Source: Polymorphospora lycopeni (lineage in GTDB: Bacteria; Actinomycetota; Actinomycetes; Mycobacteriales; Micromonosporaceae). From it: a stretch of 64,000 nucleotides of DNA. The notes beneath the pieces are model-generated. The model had not been told where the DNA came from. It made no database searches and saw only the letters and a program-made list of their open reading frames with translations. The stretch spans positions 14,663 through 78,662 of the forward strand of contig NZ_JBCGDC010000023.1 of NCBI RefSeq assembly GCF_042237075.1, given 5' to 3'. The stretch's first letter is position 1. Every line of letters starts with the position of its first letter. Below are positions 25,485 through 33,294 of this stretch, piece after piece. Position numbers and translations under genes: made by a program.

Positions 25485-25633
25485 GGTGGAGTCTCCTTCT
25501 GCAGGCGAGATGGCGGGTGGGGTGGGGCCGACCGGGCAGCAGCGCGCATCCTTCGGGTACAGGGATGGCAGCCGCTGGCCCGATCGGTTCCACTGGTTGA
25601 CGCACGCCCAGGTAGCGGGCGGTGCGGGTCGGA

Positions 25634-26389
25634 CTAGAGCGAGACCGCGAGGAGCCGCTGTTCGGGGTCGATGCCGTCGAGCAGGCGGTTGGCCTGTTCG
25701 AGGTAGGTGACCCGGTCGGCCATCGCGTCGCTGGCCGGAGCCAGCTTCGCGCCCTCGACGGTGATCAGCGCGTCGCCCGCGAGGGCGGTGGACGCGCTGT
25801 AGTGCTGGTAGGCCATGCAGCCCGCCTGGAACATCTCCAGCTCCTCGAGCGGGATCTGCCCGGCACCGTAGGTGGCGGCGTTGTGCATCCGGATCGCGTT
25901 GACCCGGGGCTGGTTCTTGAAGTCGGCCACGGCGGCCTCGCCGGTGTAGGCGTCCGGGTCCGCCAGGTGGCGGGCCTCGTAGACGTGCCACGGGGTGGCG
26001 GGCGCGGTGCCGTGGACGACCCGGCTGAACAGCTGGTGCCGGATACCGGCCCCCATACCGAACGCCTGGCGCAGGCCGGCCAGGTCCAGCAGGTGTGCCG
26101 GTCCGCCGGCGCAGCAGGCCGGGCGGCCCTTGCGCAGGCCGATCATCTGCCGGTGGTGCCACAGGCGCAGGGCCTGGGACGCCCAAAAACGCGGCAACAG
26201 GTTGCCCTGTACACCGAAGTTGCGGTCGAGCTGGCGTGACGTCAGCGCCTCGCCGGGCAACTCGTCCGGAACACAGACGATCATGGTGCGGATCGTCACC
26301 GTCGGCGTCGCCGGGGTGGCCGGCTTGGCCGGCTTGGCCGGGGTGGCCGGGGCGGCCTGGGCGGTCTTGCTGGTGCGGGTCTTGGCCAT
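25634..26389 (-). CDS. Hypothetical protein with Lys/Pro/Ala repeat N-terminus
   Basis: ATG at 26389 behind GAGGAACC gives 251 residues. The first 35 residues are a lysine-rich, PAKPAKPATPAT-type flexible tail, as on DNA-binding proteins. The rest is a folded domain (PDELPGEALTSRQLDRNFG, LPRFWASQALRLWHHRQM) with no recognised family. It is the first gene of the leftward block; the CTGTGAG and CTCACAG motifs upstream (26701, 26763) may be its operators. Confidence 0.65.
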   Translation of the reverse strand: MAKTRTSKTAQAAPATPAKPAKPATPATPTVTIRTMIVCVPDELPGEALTSRQLDRNFGVQGNLLPRFWASQALRLWHHRQMIGLRKGRPACCAGGPAHLLDLAGLRQAFGMGAGIRHQLFSRVVHGTAPATPWHVYEARHLADPDAYTGEAAVADFKNQPRVNAIRMHNAATYGAGQIPLEELEMFQAGCMAYQHYSASTALAGDALITVEGAKLAPASDAMADRVTYLEQANRLLDGIDPEQRLLAVSL

Positions 26390-27008
26390 GAGGGTTCCTC
26401 CTTGCTGGTACGCGTGTCTGGGCACGCAGGGGTGACCGGCCCACCGGGTACATGGGTCGATTGCGGGATGTGGGTGGTGCTGATGGATCGGCGCGACCAA
26501 GGGGGCGCCGCGCGGCGCGATGCCGACCGGCCCTTTGAAGGCGGGTGGGCGTGGCGTGCCGTGTTAATGCGGCGGTGACTCCCCGGGTGGGGCCGAACCG
26601 GTGGGGATATGTGAGGTGCTGTTGGTGCCGTGAACGGTAGAGGCCTGATCTGTCAGGCCGATACGGCGCGATGATCGCCGGAAAGTAGGGCTGACCTGTG
26701 CTGTGAGACTTTCCGCGACACTGTGGGCTGCGATCGGCGCGTCGCGGTGAGATTTGACCGCGCTCACAGGTGATCTTGTGGGTTTCAGGCCCGTACGACA
26801 ACGGTCATGGGCCAGCGTCCGACGGGAGCCGTTCCTGTTTTCGGCCTTCGGTCGGCGCGATAATGCCGGGGGTGTGGTGGCGGACATCCGAGATTCCGAG
26901 CGCCGTCCAACGAGGCGGGGGTAACGGCTGCCCACGGTGCGCCGGACCCGCGACGAGCCGATCGCTGCGGCACCCATCCCTGTAGACCGCTCGCCTAGAG
27001 TTCGCCGC
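26390..27008. promoter_or_regulatory. Divergent intergenic region with CTGTGAG/CTCACAG motifs
   Basis: 619 bp between divergent genes. CTGTGAG at 26701-26707 and CTCACAG at 26763-26769 are the same short motif, in inverted orientation 56 bp apart, that recurs upstream of the conjugation and modification operons. This suggests a shared regulator. Nothing else is seen. Confidence 0.4.
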
Positions 27009-28019
27009 ATGTACTTCGTGTGCCGGTGGCGGGACGGATCGCCGTTCAGTAAGCGGGTGGTCACCGTGCCCGACGCGACGGTGCTCGACTGGTTCCGCCG
27101 TGGCTGGGACCGTGACGACCCCGACGGATGGATCGACAGCGAGCTGGGCGGCTACGTCTACGGCTTGGATTCGGTCTTCGAGGAGGTCCAGAAACGGGGC
27201 CTGCCCAGGCCGGAGACGGTTGACGAACTGCGCGAGCTGCTCAACGAGCATCTCTGGATCGAGGGGGACGACGAGGACACCTTCATCCGCCTCGGCGAGC
27301 ACGCCTTGCGCGTGCGTACCGACGACGACGAGGTGGACCTGGCCTACTACTTCGTCGACGACCAGGCCGCTGCCGCGTCACCCGACCGGATCGCGTTCCT
27401 GCTGTACGACACCTGGCCGCTGCCGACTGGCGCCGCCGAGCCCGGTGCGGTCTTCAGTCATGGCGTACCGGTTCGTACCGTTCGGCTGGCCCCGCCCGGG
27501 CCGGAATCCGTCTTCTCGGTCCGCGTGTGCTGGGGATCGCCCGATACCCATCGGAACCTGGACCTGGCCGGCGCCATTGCCTTTCCGGGTCTAACGCTGC
27601 CGGACCTCGCCGCCAGCCTGCGTGCCGTTGACGACCCCGGTGCCTGCCGCTGGCCGCACGACGCCCGGCTGCTGCGAGCCCTGGTAGCCCCTGCGGAGGA
27701 CGACGCCCGCGTGGCGTTGGAGCGCTACGTCCGGCTGCCCGGATACGACCCGTCGCCTGCCAGCATCGACACGATGCCCACGCACCACGTCATCCACCAG
27801 GAGATGCTGCGGCTGCTGGCCCCGGAGCCGTCCGCCGGGTCGCTGATCCAGTTGGATCCCCACATCGCGCAGGTCTCGCGGCATATCGATGACTTCTTCG
27901 GATTCGACCAGTGGTTCCTCTTCGACACCCGGTGGGCGGCGGCCCACCCGGATCTGGCCCGCTCGCTGTTGCGGTACGCAGCCCACTGGGACCCATTCCA
28001 CGACATAGCATCGAAGTAG
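27009..28019 (+). CDS. Hypothetical protein
   Basis: ATG at 27009 gives 336 residues; the frame is open further left but the sequence there looks non-coding. The protein is acidic, soluble, and Trp/Tyr-rich (MYFVCRWRDGSPFSKR; DDPDGWIDSELGGYVYGLD; FFGFDQWFLFDTRWAAAHPDL). No signal peptide or known motif. Its style resembles large immunity-type or SUKH-like beta/alpha proteins, which is only an impression. It stands alone between the leftward block and transposase remnants. Confidence 0.65.
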   Translation: MYFVCRWRDGSPFSKRVVTVPDATVLDWFRRGWDRDDPDGWIDSELGGYVYGLDSVFEEVQKRGLPRPETVDELRELLNEHLWIEGDDEDTFIRLGEHALRVRTDDDEVDLAYYFVDDQAAAASPDRIAFLLYDTWPLPTGAAEPGAVFSHGVPVRTVRLAPPGPESVFSVRVCWGSPDTHRNLDLAGAIAFPGLTLPDLAASLRAVDDPGACRWPHDARLLRALVAPAEDDARVALERYVRLPGYDPSPASIDTMPTHHVIHQEMLRLLAPEPSAGSLIQLDPHIAQVSRHIDDFFGFDQWFLFDTRWAAAHPDLARSLLRYAAHWDPFHDIASK

Positions 28020-28229
28020 CTTGGCCATTGCGTGCGGCGTACCACGTCCCAGGCTCGGTGGTCTCGGCTCATGCGGTTGCGGCTCGGCAGAGGCGATGAC
28101 TCCACCGGAGTTTGTCCGAACCGATCCCATACGGTTCAACGCTGACAATCGTGACAACTATGAAGGCTGACGACCGGGCTGTGGAGCTTCCGCGTTCCCT
28201 TTTCCCCGAAGTGGGGCCCCTGTGCATGC

Positions 28230-28322
28230 GAGGCCCGCACCCGCACCGTGGCCGGCAAACGCACCCGCGAGACGGTCTACCTGGTGGCGTCACTGCCCGC
28301 CGCCCAGCCCGCTACGCAATGA
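28230..28322 (+). pseudogene. Fragment of a DDE transposase (ISAs1-like)
   Basis: A 30-codon stretch reads EARTRTVAGKRTRETVYLVA followed by SLPAA, matching the core of ISAs1-type transposases (R-x-R-x-V-x-G-K-x-T-x-E-x-VYxVxSL). It ends in TGA at 28322, and neither upstream nor downstream parts of the transposase remain. Confidence 0.6.
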
Positions 28323-28446
28323 CCCTGGCCCACGCCTTACGCAGCACCCCACCTGCCGCTTTGTGAATGGTCGACACTCTCCCTTGCACTGACAGATCCA
28401 AAAACGTAAATTAATCGACCTAAGGGCTCGTCTCGGAAGGAGAAGC

Positions 28447-28749
28447 ATGCTGAGAGAATCTTGGCTCCGCCGGCTCGGCCTCGTCTCGGCGGTGGCGGCG
28501 TTCGGCCTGGTAGTCACGCCCGTGGCCGCGCACGCCAACGACTACGACACTCCCCGCAGCGCAATTGGCTTTGGAGTGGACAAAAGCGTCAACGGCGCGA
28601 TTGACCAGTCCATACAGAAGGCCCGAGAGGCAATCCTCGCGGTCGGCACCGACTGCACCCCTGGGATCTATCGCACCCGCTTGGTCTACGCCTCTCCGGG
28701 CGGCACATGGGTCTACGAGACCACCCACGAAGCGATGTGCGTCGACTGA
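28447..28749 (+). CDS. Small secreted protein
   Basis: ATG at 28447 follows AAGGAGAAGC. The 100-residue product has a clear signal peptide (RRLGLVSAVAAFGLVV, cut after AAHA near residue 30) and a 70-residue mature part with two cysteines (TDCTPG and the penultimate-region AMCVD), which could form one disulfide. No family recognised. It lies between two transposase remnants, and its 3' end touches the second, so it is likely cargo or a bystander of IS activity. Confidence 0.65.
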   Translation: MLRESWLRRLGLVSAVAAFGLVVTPVAAHANDYDTPRSAIGFGVDKSVNGAIDQSIQKAREAILAVGTDCTPGIYRTRLVYASPGGTWVYETTHEAMCVD

Positions 28750-29272
28750 TCAAGTTCGGTCCGATCGGCCTCTGTCGGGTTCACCGCGGCGCGGGCAGCC
28801 CCGCTGCCCGCGCGGCCCAGTTGCGCGGCGTGGTCGACCGGCTGATCCGCGCCGGGCACTGGCGCGACGGCGATCCCGAGATCCTGATCGTCTGCGATAC
28901 CGGCTACGACGTGGCCAGGCTGGCGTTCGTGCTGGCCGACCTGCCCGTGCGGTTGCTCGGCCGGATCCGCACCGACCGGGTGCTACGCCTACCGAAACCG
29001 CCCCGCACGGCCGGTGCGGCCGGCCGGCCACCCAAACACGGACCCGAATTCCGCCTGGCCGACCCGGCCGCCTCACCCCCGCCCGCGTCCGTCGAGCCTT
29101 CCGGAACATCCGCGCCAAAAGCGCTCTACCAACCAGTGCACCGAAACCCGCACCACCAGGGCCCGGACGCCCGCCCGGCACCCCGAACCGCCTACGCGCA
29201 CACCGCCACGACGTCGGGAAAACCACCGTCCGCGACCTGAGCATCACCGCCCGCAAACAACGCGCAGGTTAA
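28742..29272 (+). pseudogene. Remnant of an IS701-type transposase with internal deletion and frameshift
   Basis: From about 28770 the frame reads ARAAQLRGVVDRLIRAGHW, DPEILIVCDTGYDVARLAFV, and AAGRPPKHGPEFRLADPA, typical of the middle of IS701-like transposases (DxGYD motif). A shift then moves to another frame reading LTPARVRRAFRNIRAKS and GRPPGTPNRLRAHRHDVGKT to the stop at 29272, the typical C-terminus. The N-terminus and an internal part are missing. Confidence 0.7.
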
Positions 29273-29291
29273 GAACAAGCTTAGTGGCCGT

Positions 29292-29645
29292 CTACTCGGG
29301 AGAGGCCACGTGCAGCTCCTGGTAGGCATGCCAGCCACGGAAAAACCAGTCCGCCAGCTCCCGAATCCTTTCGAGACAATCCTGGTAGTAGTGCGCCGGG
29401 TGCGGCCGAGGGAAGTTCGGGTGGGCGGTCCACTCGGCCACGACGTGTGAGACCTCGTAGAACCCCTCAGCGACCCAGCGGGGCAGACCGTCATGACCTT
29501 CGTACTGCCCGCAGGCCACCCGCATCGCGCGTTCCAACCGGCTGAACGCCACTCGATCCCAGACAAGATCGCTCCGCAGGCGGGCCAGGAAGCTGCCCTC
29601 TGCGGCCTCGAACTCTCGCCTCAGCACGATCAACGTGTCGTCCAT
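29292..29645 (-). CDS. Small conserved hypothetical protein
   Basis: ATG at 29645 gives 117 residues, mostly helical (FEAAEGSFLARLRSDLVWDR, AFSRLERAMRVAC, PAHYYQDCLERIRELADWFFRGW). No membrane segment or known motif. The upstream site is weak. It is the last gene before the conjugation operon terminates. Function unknown. Confidence 0.6.
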   Translation of the reverse strand: MDDTLIVLRREFEAAEGSFLARLRSDLVWDRVAFSRLERAMRVACGQYEGHDGLPRWVAEGFYEVSHVVAEWTAHPNFPRPHPAHYYQDCLERIRELADWFFRGWHAYQELHVASPE

Positions 29646-29688
29646 ACCCGCATCTTGGCAGTTCTCGCGAGGCGAACCTTGGCCCCTT

Positions 29689-30564
29689 TCACCAGTCGTC
29701 GAAGCGTTGTGGGTTGGTGGCGGCGTCGGGGCCGTGGTCGGAGGGCAGTTCGTGCAGGTGCCGGCGGTGGGTCAGGTCGGAGACGAGTGTCCATACCCGT
29801 CCGGCCGGGTCGGGGCCGTGGACGGCGGTCGCGATAGGGCTGGCGGTACGCAGTCCGGCGAGTACGCCGAGCAGGCTGGCTTCGCGGCGTCGGGTGGGGA
29901 CCCAGAACAGGACGGGGTAGCGGGGGCCGAACTCGGTGAGGCGTTCGTAGCCGCGGAGCTTGGCCACGACGCGGGCGAGGTTTTCGGTGTCGTTGTCGTG
30001 CTCGAGGAAGAATCCGGTCGAGGTGCCTCCGGTGGTCCAGATGCCGTGGCCGTCGGGGCGGATGCCGGACTGGGCGTAGACGGTGGTGGCGTGCTGTTCG
30101 GACCACCACCGTGACAGGTCGGCGCCGGGGGTGGCGCGGGCGGTGGCGATGAGGTCGGTGAAGAACTGGTTGACGCCGAGCAGGTGGTTGATCTTGCTGC
30201 TGGCGGCGATGCGTCTGGCGCGGTCGAGGGAGCTGCGTGGCGGCCTGGCGCCGGGGTGGTCGGGGTCGTGGTAGGTGGTGGGGTGTAGTTGCATACCGAC
30301 TGGGCCGAGGGTGTAGAGCAGCGGGCCGTGGCGGCCGTGGGCGGTGCTGCGGCCGAAGCGGTGCAGTACGTCGAGGCGGTGCAGGATGGTCAGCCGGCGT
30401 TGGGCGGTGCGCCGGCCGTCGAAGAGGGCGCTGGTGATCTGGTCGGTGGACAGCAGGTAGTGCTCGGCGAGCAGGGCGAGTAGGGCGCGGTCGCGGGCGA
30501 CGATGCGGCCGTAGACCGCGAGTGGGTCGGGCTTGCTGGAGGCGGTGGGGACGCGGGAGTACAC
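29689..30564 (-). CDS. Replication-relaxation family protein
   Basis: GTG at 30564 behind TAGGAGC is preferred over an upstream open frame that looks non-coding; 291 residues. The N-terminal part (about 20-95) is a winged helix (ARDRALLALLAEHYLLSTDQ, RRTAQRRLTILHRLDVLHRF), followed by a body with LYTLGPVG and an acidic-metal-type stretch FFLEHDNDTENL. This is the pattern of the replication-relaxation family carried by actinobacterial plasmids and integrative elements, thought to act at the origin of replication or transfer. It is the last gene of the conjugation operon, 217 bp after the VirD4-like gene, with a palindrome just before it. Confidence 0.8.
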   Translation of the reverse strand: MYSRVPTASSKPDPLAVYGRIVARDRALLALLAEHYLLSTDQITSALFDGRRTAQRRLTILHRLDVLHRFGRSTAHGRHGPLLYTLGPVGMQLHPTTYHDPDHPGARPPRSSLDRARRIAASSKINHLLGVNQFFTDLIATARATPGADLSRWWSEQHATTVYAQSGIRPDGHGIWTTGGTSTGFFLEHDNDTENLARVVAKLRGYERLTEFGPRYPVLFWVPTRRREASLLGVLAGLRTASPIATAVHGPDPAGRVWTLVSDLTHRRHLHELPSDHGPDAATNPQRFDDW

Positions 30565-30593
30565 GGGGGTTGCTCCTAGGCAGGAAGAGGTTT

Positions 30594-30611
30594 CCCTCCC
30601 GATCGGGAGGG
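30594..30611. promoter_or_regulatory. Perfect 18-bp palindrome, candidate operator
   Basis: CCCTCCCGATCGGGAGGG is its own reverse complement. It lies 30 bp upstream of the GTG start of the replication-relaxation gene, where it could bind a dimeric repressor or form a hairpin in the transcript reading in from the VirD4-like gene. Confidence 0.5.
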
Positions 30612-30780
30612 TGTCTGGCACGGGCGGGATCGGCCTGTGGGGTCTGTCAGGGCCGTGTGCGGCACTGACAGCCCAGGTCAGAGGTGGTCGACCAGACCCG
30701 GCGGTGACCTGTGGTGATCCGGGTGACGAGCCGGTGTACGCCCCGGGTGACGCCACCGGCTGACAGCGGGACCGGACCGG

Positions 30781-33294
30781 TCAGCCGGGACCGCGGCTGG
30801 GCCGGGGTCGGCGGTCGCCGGGCTTGCGGGTAAGCCGTTCGACGAGTGCGTCGACGGCGCTGGTGTCCTGGCTCGGTACGGCCGCGGCGGCGGCCTGGCG
30901 GATGGCGGTCGCGGCGCCGACGACCGGTTTCGGTGGCCGGGTGCGCATGGTGAACGCCGGTGTCTGCCGGCCGTCGACGACGAGGCGGGCGGCGGCGGTG
31001 TAGGCGTCGAGGTGGGACAGGTCGTGCTCGCCGAGTTCGGGTTGGGTGTGCCGGGCGAGCAGTTTCGCGTCCTCGGGGGCGCAGGTGAAGTAGATCTTGT
31101 TGCGGGCGTTGGCCGAGGTGGCGGCGAGCAGGTCACGTGGGAACTGGGCCAGGTCCTGGTGGGCGAGCACGAGGGAGAGCCGGTACTTGCGGGCCTCGGC
31201 GAGCATCGTGTCCAGCGAGTTGGCCAGGGTGAGGAAGTTCTGGGCCTCGTCGATGATCAGGGTGGCGTCGCGGCGGCGTTCGGGGGTGGTGGCGGCGCGG
31301 GCGGTGGCGGCCTGCCACACCTGTGCCAGGACGAGGGAGCCGAGTAGGCGGCTGGTGTCCTCGCCGAGGATGCCTTTGGGGATGCGGACCAGCAGTACGC
31401 CGCCGTCGAGGATCGTGCGCATGTCGAAGCTCGACTTCGGGTAGCGCATGGTCCGCTTGACGAAGTCGCGTAGTAGGAAGGACCGCAGCCGGGCGAGGAC
31501 CGGGCCGATGACCTGCGAGCGTAGGGAGTCGTTGAGGCCGTCGTACCACTGCCAGAAGCCGCTCAGGCCGGCCGGGTCGTCGAGGTTGACCGTCATCGCG
31601 GCCCGGAACTGGGGGCTGTTGAGTAGCGGTGGGATGTGCTGCAGGGTGACGTTGTTGTGGCGTAGCAGGGTCAGGCAGGCCACCCGCATGACGTCGTCCA
31701 TGCGTGGGCCCCAGGCGTTGGCGAAGATGTTGCCGAAGATCGAGACGAGGTTGTCGACGACGAGGTCGGGGTCGTCGCCCTGCAGCGGGTTCAGCGTGGG
31801 CGGGTTGTCCTGGTCGGGGTCGAACAGCACGACGCGGCCGGCGACGTTGGCGGGTAGCCGGTCGAGGATGTCGGTGACGAGGTCGCCGTGCGGGTCGATG
31901 ACGATGGTGCCGCGGCCGGCGCGGATGTCGTCGACGGCCAGGTTGACCAGCAGGGTGGTCTTGCCCGAGCCGGTCGAGCCGATCACGTGCGTGTGGTAGC
32001 GGGCGTCGGTGACGGACAGCCCGATGCTGTGGCCGCCGATCTCGGCGTCGCCGAGGATCTTCACGCCGCGTCCACCGGCGGGGACCGCGACCGGTGCGGG
32101 CATGGACGCGGCCCTGGCCGGGTCCAGGCCGGGCACGGCGTGGTCCTGTGGGAGGGCGCCCAGCGCGGCGAGTTCGGGGGTGGAGGTGAGGAAGCCGGGG
32201 CCGAGCCGGCGGGCGGCGAGGACCGCCACCGGGGCGGTCATGCGGGTGCGGTGGGTGAGCTGGTTGCGTCCGGTGTGGATCGCGAACGCCGAGGCGAGGG
32301 TGTCGGCGATGCCGCGTAGCCGTCCGCGCGGGTCGGCGCCGGTCCGGGTGTTGGTGGTGGCGACCGCGTAGCGCAGGCCGGTCTGCCACAGCGGGTGCGC
32401 GGTCTTGTCCAGGATCGCGCGCACGTCACGTTCGATCGTCGGGTCCCGCCCGGTAGCGGGCGCCGCGCGTTGCCCGCCGCTGCCGGGGATGAAGATGTCG
32501 AGGAGCCACAGCAGCGGTGCGGCGGGGTTGACCGCGGGCAGCGCGGTCTTGCCGGCCCGTAGCCGGCCGGCGGCGCGGCGGGCCCGTGCCGCCCGTCGTG
32601 GGGCGGCGGGTCGGGCGAGGACCTGCACGCAGGCGTACTCGCCGGTCTTGAGTTGCGCCCCGGCGGACATCAGCGGGCGCAGCGGGTCGATGTCGTGGTC
32701 GGTCGAAAGCGGCAGCCACTCCGCGTGAACGGGTAGCAGGTGTCCCCCGGCGGCGGGATGCGCGTGGAGTGGGATCGGTGGGCCCGGGGTGTCGTCGGTG
32801 GTGCTGGCCGAGCTGGGCCACGCGGCCCGGACCGCCGCCTCGACCGCGCCGGGTGGGACGGTGCCGGGCACCCAGATCGAGATGAGTAGCTGCCGGCCGG
32901 ACCAGGTGTACTGCCACACCACGTGCGGGGTGCCGTAGAGCAGCCGCCGCCGGCGTGACGGGGTGAGGATGCCGGCGAGGTTCGCCCACCACGCGGCCGC
33001 GCTGCGCGGGTCGACCTCGGGCGGCGGCGCGATCGTGACCAGCCGCGCCCCACGGGCGTGGTGGCGGTGCCGCCACCACTCGACCAGGTTGCGTACGGCG
33101 ACGGCGAGGACCAGCAGGCCGGCGGCGACGGCGGCCAGCCACGGCCGCTGTACGACCCACAGGACGGCGTCGACGACAGCGTCGGTGGGATCGGCGGGCG
33201 GCGCAACGACACCGGCGCCCGGCCCGAAGGTGGGGCGGGGCGCCGGTGACAGCTCGGTGAGCACTGGGCTCATCACGTCCAGTGGTGGTGTCAC
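30781..33294 (-). CDS. TraG/VirD4-like type IV coupling ATPase
   Basis: GTG at 33294 overlaps the VirB4-like stop (GTGA); 837 residues (an ATG seven codons later is the alternative). Membrane segments near 35-60; a domain of unknown fold (70-400); then the ATPase with Walker A GSTGSGKTT near 438-446, IDPHGDLVTDIL, and Walker B TLIIDEAQNF near 680, followed by AEARKYRLSLVLAHQDLAQF and STSANARNK-type sensor sequence, as in TraG/VirD4/HerA-like proteins. It should couple the DNA substrate to the channel at the membrane. It is the distal channel gene of the operon. Confidence 0.9.
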   Translation of the reverse strand: MTPPLDVMSPVLTELSPAPRPTFGPGAGVVAPPADPTDAVVDAVLWVVQRPWLAAVAAGLLVLAVAVRNLVEWWRHRHHARGARLVTIAPPPEVDPRSAAAWWANLAGILTPSRRRRLLYGTPHVVWQYTWSGRQLLISIWVPGTVPPGAVEAAVRAAWPSSASTTDDTPGPPIPLHAHPAAGGHLLPVHAEWLPLSTDHDIDPLRPLMSAGAQLKTGEYACVQVLARPAAPRRAARARRAAGRLRAGKTALPAVNPAAPLLWLLDIFIPGSGGQRAAPATGRDPTIERDVRAILDKTAHPLWQTGLRYAVATTNTRTGADPRGRLRGIADTLASAFAIHTGRNQLTHRTRMTAPVAVLAARRLGPGFLTSTPELAALGALPQDHAVPGLDPARAASMPAPVAVPAGGRGVKILGDAEIGGHSIGLSVTDARYHTHVIGSTGSGKTTLLVNLAVDDIRAGRGTIVIDPHGDLVTDILDRLPANVAGRVVLFDPDQDNPPTLNPLQGDDPDLVVDNLVSIFGNIFANAWGPRMDDVMRVACLTLLRHNNVTLQHIPPLLNSPQFRAAMTVNLDDPAGLSGFWQWYDGLNDSLRSQVIGPVLARLRSFLLRDFVKRTMRYPKSSFDMRTILDGGVLLVRIPKGILGEDTSRLLGSLVLAQVWQAATARAATTPERRRDATLIIDEAQNFLTLANSLDTMLAEARKYRLSLVLAHQDLAQFPRDLLAATSANARNKIYFTCAPEDAKLLARHTQPELGEHDLSHLDAYTAAARLVVDGRQTPAFTMRTRPPKPVVGAATAIRQAAAAAVPSQDTSAVDALVERLTRKPGDRRPRPSRGPG

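Noticed and set aside
16437..26389. Search for tRNA genes or rRNA
   Set aside because: No cloverleaf with T-loop GTTCGA-type sequence and acceptor pairing could be supported here or elsewhere in the window.
25485..26801. N-terminal extension of the small gene at 25068-25484
   Set aside because: It overlaps the Lys/Pro-rich gene in another frame and is Arg-rich; AAGGAGA before ATG 25484 marks the real start.
30781..33294. Reading the VirD4-like protein as an FtsK/TraB-type translocase
   Set aside because: Its neighbours are VirB4, PrgI, VirB6 and pilin genes and the motif set is of the TraG/VirD4/HerA kind; no gamma-type winged helix of FtsK/TraB is seen.
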